Shown: positions 1 through 5,201 of the stretch, one piece after another
Layout: every line of letters begins with the position of its first letter
How positions within the stretch are numbered: the stretch's first letter is position 1
Assembly: GCA_014728565.1 (NCBI GenBank)
Contig: WJLK01000143.1
Coordinates: 1 to 10,848 of the forward strand
Reading direction: 5' to 3'
DNA length: 10,848 nt
Source of the DNA: Candidatus Pacearchaeota archaeon
GTDB taxonomy: Archaea; Nanobdellota; Nanobdellia; Pacearchaeales; GW2011-AR1
The notes under the pieces: model-generated
Database searches by the model: none
What the model was told of the DNA's origin: nothing
What the model saw: only the letters and a program-made list of their open reading frames with translations
Translations under genes and position numbers: made by a program

Positions 1-621
1 AGAGTCAGAGGGAGAGTAGTTAGAAAAGCAGGATTTAATATTGATACCTTTGGAGATTATGTTAAAGGAAGAGTTAATCTTGATAATCTTTCTAGTGATA
101 GAAGAAGACAGTTGTATGAACTTACAGGTATAGAAGGTTTTAAACCAGAAGGATATGAAAAAGCAAGAATAGACATGCCTGATTTAACTTCTCAGGAAAG
201 TCCAGAAGAAAATTATCAAAAACAATCACCTCCTAATGCAGGTTTAGAAATTTCAGGAATAGCAAGAAAAGTAAGAGAGGGTTTAAGCAGAACAGTACAG
301 GAAACAGCAGATTCTCTAAATATTTCTAATATCCAGAGATTAGAGGCTGGTTTATTAAATGCTCAGACCTATAGGCCTTCGGCACAGGAAAGAGCAGATG
401 CAGTAATGCAACTTTTGGATGTTCTTGCAGAGGAGGTTGATTATTTCAGGACAGCAGAACCAGAAGAACAAGAAGTCCTTGTAAAAAGATTGCAAAGAGA
501 ACCAGAAAGTTTTGGATATGTTACTCAGATGCTTAATGTAATTTACGGAGGAAAACAACTAGATTCCTGGATGCTCATGGCACAGCCTCCTCATAAGATG
601 AGAAAAACAAGGAGAAGATAG
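1..621 (+). CDS. Helix-turn-helix (XRE-like) regulator, 5' end missing
   Basis: The frame is open from base 1 to the TAG at 619-621, so this is the C-terminal ~206 residues of a gene that starts outside the window; the TTG at 112 is internal, because coding-like sequence continues upstream of it. The first ~50 visible residues (VRGRVVRKAGFNIDTFGDYV, a short loop, then RRRQLYELTGIEGF) resemble the last helices of a Cro/C1-type HTH domain. A charged linker follows, then a helical region (about residues 85-190) containing VQETADSLNIS and a Leu/Glu-rich stretch that I do not recognise. The C-terminus is very basic (KMRKTRRR). The stop is one base before the ATG of the GHKL ATPase, so the two are surely co-transcribed and probably translationally coupled. 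A DNA-binding partner or regulator of that ATPase is the natural inference. The HTH call rests on sequence resemblance only. Confidence 0.7.
   Translation, partial: RVRGRVVRKAGFNIDTFGDYVKGRVNLDNLSSDRRRQLYELTGIEGFKPEGYEKARIDMPDLTSQESPEENYQKQSPPNAGLEISGIARKVREGLSRTVQETADSLNISNIQRLEAGLLNAQTYRPSAQERADAVMQLLDVLAEEVDYFRTAEPEEQEVLVKRLQREPESFGYVTQMLNVIYGGKQLDSWMLMAQPPHKMRKTRRR
609..614 (+). promoter_or_regulatory. Shine-Dalgarno of the GHKL ATPase gene
   Basis: AAGGAG lies 8 nt before the ATG at 623, inside the end of the upstream gene. It fixes the ATPase start and fits the pattern seen here: genes inside operons have Shine-Dalgarno sites, while first genes look leaderless. Confidence 0.7.
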
Positions 622-622
622 T

Positions 623-2260
623 ATGGCAAGAAGATATGCACATTTTAGTGAGAGAGGGCAGGGAAGAGCTTTAATAGAGCTATCAACACAATACAATCCA
701 AAACAGGCAGTAAGAGAGTATGTCACTAACTGTATAGATGCAAGAATTCCTGGACAAAAAGAGACAGTAAGTGTTATAATGCATACAAAAGAACACAGAT
801 TAATTGTATCTGACAATGGTACTGGAATATCTTATGAAAAATTATTAAGGCTTCCTGAAGAAATAGGAGAATCTGAAAAAGCTGGAAAAGTTGATTTTAG
901 AGGAGAGAAAGCACTTGGATTACTTGCTTTTGGTTCTCTAGGACTTAGAATGCATCTTATATCAAGACATTATAAAGAAGGTCCTCAACACAGTTATCAG
1001 AGATGGGAGATGCAACCTTCAAAAGGAAGAATACCTGTTGAAGATCAGGTTCTTACTCCTGGAGAGATGGATGATTTTTTCTATGGAAGTTTTGCTCATG
1101 GAACAAGAGTTGTAATTGATGGTGTAGATTCTCATATCATGAACAAGATACTTAGTAATGCAAGTCTGAGAGCATGGTTAAGACAGTTGTATGACCCTGT
1201 TTTACAAAAAGGAGTGGTTGATATAAAAATAGGAAGATATGATCCAAGAAGAAGAGAGATAAGAACAGAATCACTTCAGCCATTAAATTATGAAAGAGAA
1301 CATTCCTCTAGGTTAAGAGATGAAATAATAAAAGTAACAATAAAAAATGAAGAAGAACCTGGAAATCTTGAGGTTTTATTGTTTGTTGATCCTCAGGCTT
1401 CTACTGATAAAGTTGCTGTTTATTCAAAAGATGTTTTGGTTAATGAATCAATAGCAGACAGGGATCATTTTCCTGAATTTTCAAAAAGTCCTGTCTGGAC
1501 ATCTGGAAAAGTCTCAGGGTTTGTAAATGATTACTTCAATAGACTTGTTTTAGGAAGAGAGGGAATAGAAAGAAAGAGCAATGCATTTAGAGCATGGTAT
1601 CATACAGTTCAGTCAATTGAAGAGCAAATCTTGCCTGTTGTAGAAGAGACAAAAAAACGTGGAAAAAGAATTGTCCAGAATAGGGATATTAGAAGGGTTT
1701 TTGATGCAATGTCAGATATCTGGAAAGACCTTAGGAAAAGTGGATTAGGAGACCAGTACACAAGGACAGGAAATGGTGATAAAACTCCTGTTTCTGGAAC
1801 AGAACCCTCTGTTGAGGGAGGAGGTTCTGGAGAGTCAGGGAAACAAAAACCAGGAACAGGAAAACCACCAGGACCTGGAACTTTTGAAGAAGAACCTGAA
1901 GGAATTATTCAGAGAGTTACAAGGAAAAGAGGAATACCTTTTGCATGCCCTCAACCAATTCCATTTCCTTTAACTGAATCACATTTAAGAAGCAGGCTAG
2001 AGGATAAACTGGGGGCAAGTCCTACTCTGTATATTAATTCAGAACATGAAGATTATTCAACAAGAGCAAGTGCCAAAGAAAGGTCTCATTTTGTCAGATA
2101 TATAGCTGATATTCTGGCTAAGGAACTCTCCCAGTATGAAGCAAATCGTGCACAAAGCCAGGGAAGATTAAAAGGAGAGCCAGCTGAAATGATCCAGGCA
2201 ACATTGAGAAGGGAGGAAGAAGTAAGATTCCTGCTTCTAAATAGACTTGGAGTTTTATGA
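623..2260 (+). CDS. GHKL (Hsp90/MutL/MORC-type) ATPase
   Basis: This 545-residue protein has an N-terminal Bergerat-fold ATP-binding domain. The N-box is at residues 31-40 (Glu32, Asn36, Asp39 in REYVTNCIDA), the G1 box is DNGTG at 64-68, and the G2 box is RGEKALGLLAFGSLG at 93-107. The Lys and the GLLAF tail of the G2 box recall MORC/MutL-like members more than histidine kinases; no phospho-acceptor (DHp) domain is visible. A second domain (about 130-380) probably corresponds to the S5-like fold of GHKL enzymes. A Gly/Pro/Glu-rich linker (about 383-427) leads to a C-terminal domain containing YINSEHEDY and a long helix with AKEL. Such ATPases cycle through ATP-driven dimer closure, often on DNA; the substrate here is unknown. 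The gene sits between two putative DNA-binding proteins, which suggests a DNA-acting complex. Family call is firm, function is not. Confidence 0.88.
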   Translation: MARRYAHFSERGQGRALIELSTQYNPKQAVREYVTNCIDARIPGQKETVSVIMHTKEHRLIVSDNGTGISYEKLLRLPEEIGESEKAGKVDFRGEKALGLLAFGSLGLRMHLISRHYKEGPQHSYQRWEMQPSKGRIPVEDQVLTPGEMDDFFYGSFAHGTRVVIDGVDSHIMNKILSNASLRAWLRQLYDPVLQKGVVDIKIGRYDPRRREIRTESLQPLNYEREHSSRLRDEIIKVTIKNEEEPGNLEVLLFVDPQASTDKVAVYSKDVLVNESIADRDHFPEFSKSPVWTSGKVSGFVNDYFNRLVLGREGIERKSNAFRAWYHTVQSIEEQILPVVEETKKRGKRIVQNRDIRRVFDAMSDIWKDLRKSGLGDQYTRTGNGDKTPVSGTEPSVEGGGSGESGKQKPGTGKPPGPGTFEEEPEGIIQRVTRKRGIPFACPQPIPFPLTESHLRSRLEDKLGASPTLYINSEHEDYSTRASAKERSHFVRYIADILAKELSQYEANRAQSQGRLKGEPAEMIQATLRREEEVRFLLLNRLGVL

Positions 2261-2265
2261 ATTAC

Positions 2266-2271
2266 AGGAGG
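2266..2271 (+). promoter_or_regulatory. Strong Shine-Dalgarno leading to an interrupted start
   Basis: AGGAGG, the best ribosome binding site in the window, lies 4 nt before an ATG at 2276 that begins the HTH-repeat frame. That frame meets TAG at 2294-2296 after six codons. The site marks 2276 as the ancestral or intended start of the third gene. Confidence 0.65.
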
Positions 2272-2275
2272 AAAA

Positions 2276-2350
2276 ATGACTAAGGATAAAATTTAGGACA
2301 GACCCTTATCAGAAATCATAGGCTCTCGAAGAAAGCACTATGAAGCAAGG
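2276..2350 (+). other. 5' extension of the HTH-repeat gene with an in-frame TAG
   Basis: From ATG 2276 the frame reads MTKDKI, then TAG (2294-2296), then DRPLSEIIGSRRKHYEAR straight into Met 2351 of the next feature, with no frame change. The residues after the TAG look like ordinary protein (charged, helix-like), and no ATG, GTG or TTG occurs between the TAG and 2351. Possible explanations are a point nonsense mutation or read error in one codon, stop readthrough, or re-initiation at 2351. TAG ends at least five other genes here (619, 3800, 4181, 4701, 7201), so it is a normal stop in this genome. Confidence 0.6.
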
Positions 2351-3034
2351 ATGTCTGAAGCTTTTGAAGCAGTTTATAGCAGTGGAAATTTTGATTATAT
2401 TGATAGATTTGAGAAGTTTGTTCTTGGAATAACTCAGAGAGCTGTACAAGGAGAAGGAGAATTAGAGGCAATGATAGCTGGTTATGAATCCGGAAAACCT
2501 TTAACTGAAAGACCAGAAACTACTGTTAGTGAAAAAAGAAAACCAAGATTAACCTCGTATCAGTATCAAAAATCAAGAGACCAGGGAATGACACATGAAC
2601 AGATAAGAGAAAAATTCAGAGTTGATTCTGGAAGACAGTTATGTGGTTTTGCATCTCAGTATGCAAGAAGACAGAGAGAAAAAGAAAAAGATAAGAGACC
2701 TGTTTTAAACCTGGATTTATATGAAAGAGCAAGAAATGAAGGCATGACTCATCAGGAGATAAGAGATTCTGAAAAATTCAGAATTGATGATCCAAGATCT
2801 TTAAGAGGATATGCTTCTGCATATGCAAAAAGACATTCTCAAGAACAAGAGACTTTAGAAACTTCAAAACCAGAACTGACTTTTGAAGAGTATGAACATG
2901 CAATCAGTCAGGGACTTTCAACAAGCGACATAAGAGAAGCTTATCATGTAACCAGCTCTCAGCAGCTAAGTGGTTTTTCAAGAAAACTTGCAAACAAGAA
3001 ATCTAAAAAATCAAGAGCAAGAGCAAAAAAATAA
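2351..3034 (+). CDS. Basic protein with three tandem HTH-like repeats
   Basis: This 227-residue protein (252 if read from 2276 through the TAG) has no family name I can give. After an acidic/helical N-terminal ~60 residues there are three repeats at residues 67-110, 119-165 and 176-219. They share the pattern L-x4-Y-x2-A/S-x3-G-M/L-T/S-x3-I-R, then F/Y-R/H-V/I, then L-x-G-F/Y-A/S-x2-Y/L-A. The GMTHEQI type turn between two predicted helices, and the Lys/Arg-rich ends of each repeat, suggest small helix-turn-helix DNA-binding units in tandem. The C-terminus is a lysine/arginine tail. It is the last gene of the operon with the HTH-like protein and the GHKL ATPase and is followed by a T-rich terminator. 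Start 2351 has no good ribosome binding site, so it may not be the natural start. Confidence 0.7.
   Translation: MSEAFEAVYSSGNFDYIDRFEKFVLGITQRAVQGEGELEAMIAGYESGKPLTERPETTVSEKRKPRLTSYQYQKSRDQGMTHEQIREKFRVDSGRQLCGFASQYARRQREKEKDKRPVLNLDLYERARNEGMTHQEIRDSEKFRIDDPRSLRGYASAYAKRHSQEQETLETSKPELTFEEYEHAISQGLSTSDIREAYHVTSSQQLSGFSRKLANKKSKKSRARAKK
2549..3007 (+). repeat. Three degenerate ~45-codon coding repeats
   Basis: The repeat units are encoded at about 2549-2680, 2705-2845 and 2876-3007. They are clear at protein level (shared Tyr, Gly-Met/Leu-Thr/Ser, Ile-Arg and Leu-x-Gly-Phe/Tyr positions) but diverged in DNA, so the duplication is old and maintained by selection on the protein. The linkers between them are rich in Lys, Arg, Glu and Pro. 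Confidence 0.75.
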
Positions 3035-3060
3035 TTTTTTATTTCTTTTTTATTATTGTT
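3035..3060 (+). terminator. T-rich archaeal terminator
   Basis: Directly after the TAA of the HTH-repeat gene come two runs of six T in a 26-nt, almost pure T/A stretch with no strong hairpin. This is the form of archaeal intrinsic termination. It separates the ATPase operon from the promoter of the Ntn hydrolase. Confidence 0.65.
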
Positions 3061-3077
3061 ACTCCTAAATAGTAATA

Positions 3078-3085
3078 TTTATAAA
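3078..3085 (+). promoter_or_regulatory. TATA box of the Ntn hydrolase gene
   Basis: TTTATAAA is centred 25 nt before the ATG at 3107, the spacing expected for an archaeal promoter whose transcript begins at or next to the start codon. No Shine-Dalgarno is needed for a leaderless mRNA. This is the best-looking promoter in the window. Confidence 0.7.
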
Positions 3086-3106
3086 GCCTTCTAACAGGGA
3101 ATTATT

Positions 3107-3802
3107 ATGACAACAATACTTGGAATTAGAGCTGGAAAAGATAATGGAATAGTCCTTGCCTCAGATTTGCAAAGCACAAGTTTAGAAGAATTAACAAAAA
3201 TTTCTAATCAAAAACTTTATGTAAGCCAGGACAGGAAATTAGTTCTTGCAATGTCTGGAATTAGAGATGAAAAATGGGATCAATTTAGAGGAGATGTTCT
3301 TTCTGGAAAAATAGATATTAGAAAGAGAATTCAGGAGGGAGTATTTCCAGAGTTTAGAGATTTAAATATTGAAAGATGCAATGGAACAATTTTTAATCAA
3401 AATGAAATTAATTCAATGTTATTAGCAGTAAATTATGATGAACCTCAATTATATGTATGCTGGCCACTTGGAGCAGTTAACTCTAAGGACATAGCTTTTG
3501 ATGGTTCTGGTTCAAAATATGTTGAAGAATACCTAAAATCAAGAAGTGTTGTTGATTATGTAGAAGACTCAAGATTATCAGTAGATCCAACAACACTAAA
3601 ACTTCCTGATACAAGAAGACATGCTTATTTTTCTCTTGTTTATGCTTCAAGACATGACCTTGGTTCAAGTGGTCTTGACATGGTTGTAATGACTCCAAAA
3701 GAAGTTATTGAATACCAGGGAAGATTAAGAGATCTTAATGAGAGATACACTAGAGAACTAATAAGAGTTATAGAAAATGGAGAAGAGCCTATTAAAGGAT
3801 AG
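3107..3802 (+). CDS. Proteasome-beta/HslV-like Ntn hydrolase
   Basis: This 231-residue protein starts MTTILGIRAGKDNGIVLASD, matching the first strands of proteasome beta subunits and HslV. Removal of Met1 would expose Thr2 as the N-terminal nucleophile. Asp20 corresponds to proteasome Asp17, and Lys31 (or Lys36 in NQKLY) to Lys33. GSGS at 133-136 and HDLGSSG at 183-189 match the conserved GSGS and the Asp-x2-Ser-Gly motif around proteasome Asp166/Ser169. There is no propeptide beyond Met1, unlike most archaeal beta subunits and like HslV, although it is longer than HslV (about 175 residues). A threonine peptidase is the likely activity, probably in a ring. Whether it forms part of a standard 20S proteasome, or a separate paralogous particle, cannot be told: no alpha subunit or unfoldase is nearby. 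It appears to be transcribed alone from a leaderless promoter. Confidence 0.8.
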   Translation: MTTILGIRAGKDNGIVLASDLQSTSLEELTKISNQKLYVSQDRKLVLAMSGIRDEKWDQFRGDVLSGKIDIRKRIQEGVFPEFRDLNIERCNGTIFNQNEINSMLLAVNYDEPQLYVCWPLGAVNSKDIAFDGSGSKYVEEYLKSRSVVDYVEDSRLSVDPTTLKLPDTRRHAYFSLVYASRHDLGSSGLDMVVMTPKEVIEYQGRLRDLNERYTRELIRVIENGEEPIKG

Positions 3803-3808
3803 ATACCC

Positions 3809-3818
3809 CTTTAATATT
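3809..3818 (+). promoter_or_regulatory. TATA-like box of the small zinc protein gene
   Basis: CTTTAATATT is centred about 24 nt before the ATG at 3838, which suggests a leaderless transcript. The spacer from the upstream TAG is only 35 nt, so co-transcription with the Ntn hydrolase is also possible. Confidence 0.5.
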
Positions 3819-3837
3819 AATTCTCTTATAATCTAAA

Positions 3838-4179
3838 ATGCCAAACTCCCAATGCTACTACTGCAATAACACCTTGAATAACAATGACTATGTTGCTGTT
3901 ACAGAAGCTGGAAGATTATTGCATTATCTTATTTGTGATTTTGATGATGATGAACCAGGAGGTTGTCTAGCAGATGCAATAGATAATGCATTTGAACCTG
4001 ATTTAGTTAGTTTTGACTTAGGAGTTTTGTATAATGGCAAAGTCTATGATGAAGCTGATATTACTAAACTTCCTAATTTCAGAGAACTAAGTATAGGGCT
4101 GAATGAACAAAGAACAGGTTCAAGAGTCATAGGAGATATCTCAGGATTACTGGAAATAGAACCTATTTTTGAAATTTAA
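3838..4179 (+). CDS. Small putative zinc-binding protein, unknown function
   Basis: This 113-residue acidic protein is not a family I recognise. Its N-terminal half carries a possible treble-clef or LIM-like zinc site: Cys6-x2-Cys9, then His29-x3-Cys33, with Cys43 as an alternative ligand. The rest is acidic, has few basic residues, and contains the stretch DLGVLYNGKVYDEADI. It has no signal peptide or membrane segment. It lies 35 nt after the Ntn hydrolase and converges on the TFS-like gene, with stop codons one base apart. A protein-protein or nucleic-acid adaptor role would fit the zinc site but is speculation. The absence of a Shine-Dalgarno and the TATA-like box at 3809-3818 support the start chosen. 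Confidence 0.6.
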   Translation: MPNSQCYYCNNTLNNNDYVAVTEAGRLLHYLICDFDDDEPGGCLADAIDNAFEPDLVSFDLGVLYNGKVYDEADITKLPNFRELSIGLNEQRTGSRVIGDISGLLEIEPIFEI

Positions 4180-4180
4180 A

Positions 4181-4498
4181 CTACATTATCTTCCTGGAAA
4201 GATTTTCCATAAATCCACATTTTCCGCATTTAAGAAATAAAAGAGTGTCTTCATCGGTAATATAAGGTTCTCTCTCAACTATCTGAGCCTTGTCAAATCC
4301 ACATTTCTTGCATTTATGTTCATAATTTGCAAACTCATTTCCCCTATCCTCAATCACATCCTTTTTTATTTCTGTTTTTCCTGGAATACTCTCCTTACTA
4401 ATCAACTCACCATCTTCCTGATAATCACAACTGACACATTGCAAAATATTATTATCAACTGGCTTCATTATTGAATTGCATTTCTTACAAAATTTCAT
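4181..4498 (-). CDS. tfs: TFS/RpoM-like transcript cleavage factor (divergent)
   Basis: This 105-residue protein has two zinc ribbons, the architecture and length of archaeal transcription factor S (TFIIS/RPB9 related). The N-terminal ribbon has Cys4-x2-Cys7 and Cys21-x2-Cys24; the C-terminal ribbon has Cys63-x2-Cys66 and Cys91-x2-Cys94. TFS reaches into the RNA polymerase secondary channel and stimulates cleavage of backtracked RNA using an Asp-Glu pair. Here Asp82-Glu83 in the C-terminal ribbon hairpin (YITDEDTLLF) fit that role. However, the Arg usually just before the acidic pair and the aromatic WREY-type C-terminal end are not present, so this could be a paralogue with altered activity. 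It is transcribed alone; a TATA-like box and a perfect palindrome lie upstream. Family assignment is good, cleavage activity uncertain. Confidence 0.8.
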   Translation of the reverse strand: MKFCKKCNSIMKPVDNNILQCVSCDYQEDGELISKESIPGKTEIKKDVIEDRGNEFANYEHKCKKCGFDKAQIVEREPYITDEDTLLFLKCGKCGFMENLSRKIM

Positions 4499-4520
4499 GT
4501 CTTTTTAGAGAGAATTAGGA

Positions 4521-4530
4521 GTTTTTAATG
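4521..4530 (-). promoter_or_regulatory. TATA-like box of the TFS-like gene
   Basis: On the minus strand CATTAAAAAC is centred 27 nt before the ATG (4498), a leaderless-type spacing. It is AT-rich but not a textbook TATA box. Confidence 0.4.
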
Positions 4531-4540
4531 CTTTGGATTT

Positions 4541-4554
4541 TAAGTAATTACTTA
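4541..4554. promoter_or_regulatory. Perfect 14-bp palindrome, possible operator
   Basis: TAAGTAATTACTTA is identical to its own reverse complement. It lies 43-56 nt before the start of the TFS-like gene, just beyond the place where BRE and TATA would sit. That position suits a site for a dimeric regulator. In AT-rich DNA a 14-bp palindrome can arise by chance, so this is tentative. Confidence 0.35.
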
Positions 4555-4700
4555 GCATCATGAAGTTCCGACGTAAAAACCTATCAACAATAATTAACTG
4601 GAAATGGAGATATTAATAGTTATCAAGGATAAAAAAGATAAAGATTAGTTAAATCACTTCACAAAAATAAGCTGTTTCGATTTTATAAGCAATATTAAAT

Positions 4701-5201
4701 CTAAGAATCGAGAATCTTTTTTATCTGATTAACAACCTGATTAATTGACTTGTTTGAGGTATTAATAACAATTTCTTCTTTTTTCCTGGTTTTATTAGAA
4801 TTATTATAAAATTCTTTTAATTTTTTAATTGATATCTGTTTTCTCTTTTTCTCTCTATGTTTCAATATCTCAAAATCTGCTTCAAAAAAGAATTGTTTTA
4901 CAGGAGTCTTGTATTTTTTAGCTATTCTTAAAAATCTCTCTAAATAGATTTTGCCTTTTTTATCCTTATTTGAGAGTGTTGAACCTTCTAAAATTACATC
5001 ATATTTATTCCTTAGATAATTATCAAGAATCCTTTTAGTATTTTCCATTACTATTTTAGGACTATCTCCATGAACAATCTCCCAGTAGAACATTGTTGTA
5101 TGAATAACTGCTGTTTTACTCTGATTTTTAAAATGATTTCTTAGCCTATCAGCCACAGTTGATTTTCCAGAACAAGCATTGCCGCGAATTATTACTAACA
5201 T
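4701..5201 (-). CDS. Small P-loop kinase (AAA_33/zeta-toxin-like NTPase)
   Basis: This 166-residue protein is a minimal P-loop kinase. The Walker A motif GNACSGKST is at residues 7-15, a Walker-B-like strand DVILEG is at 68-73, and a Lys/Arg-rich LID-like helix is at about 112-122 (LKHREKKRKQ). This layout is typical of the AAA_33 group (shikimate, gluconate and adenylylsulfate kinases, polynucleotide kinase, zeta toxins), which move the ATP gamma-phosphate to a small molecule or nucleic-acid end. The substrate cannot be read from the sequence. The start ATG shares one base with the TAA of the HD-like gene upstream (TAATG), and GAGGT lies 11 nt before it, so translation of the two is likely coupled. 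That suggests a joint pathway, perhaps nucleotide or cofactor salvage; this last point is inference. Confidence 0.8.
   Translation of the reverse strand: MLVIIRGNACSGKSTVADRLRNHFKNQSKTAVIHTTMFYWEIVHGDSPKIVMENTKRILDNYLRNKYDVILEGSTLSNKDKKGKIYLERFLRIAKKYKTPVKQFFFEADFEILKHREKKRKQISIKKLKEFYNNSNKTRKKEEIVINTSNKSINQVVNQIKKILDS

Larger units (their letters stand above)
4499..4700. other. 202-nt intergenic region without a gene
   Basis: Both flanking genes point left: the TFS-like gene starts at 4498 and the P-loop kinase ends at 4701. Besides the TATA-like box and palindrome noted separately, it holds short A-runs (T-runs on the minus strand, near 4630 and 4664) that could terminate the kinase transcript, and a minus-strand TATA-like CTTATAAAATCG near 4680-4692. 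Three CpGs lie in about 110 nt (4569-4679), with a fourth at 4709-4710 in the end of the kinase gene; this is dense for this genome. I see no tRNA T-loop, no paired C/D boxes and no convincing long hairpin. Confidence 0.5.

Noticed and set aside
112..114. TTG as start of the first gene
   Set aside because: The frame is open to base 1 and the upstream residues fit an HTH domain, so the gene starts outside the window.
355..816. Minus-strand open frames over the first two genes
   Set aside because: They lie opposite well-supported genes with recognisable motifs, have no promoter and give low-complexity Phe/Cys-rich translations.
1773..1973. Alternative + frame inside the GHKL ATPase
   Set aside because: It overlaps the Gly/Pro linker of the ATPase in another frame and has no ribosome binding site.
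2294..2296. Pyrrolysine codon
   Set aside because: TAG ends at least five other genes here, no PYLIS-like element or pyl genes are visible, and the protein is not a methylamine methyltransferase; kept only as a remote possibility.
2549..3007. CRISPR or DNA-level tandem repeat array
   Set aside because: The repetition is at protein level only; the DNA units are diverged and variable in length.
4556..4580. C/D box small RNA on the minus strand (ATGATGC near 4556-4562)
   Set aside because: The C box is imperfect and no CTGA D box follows at a suitable distance.
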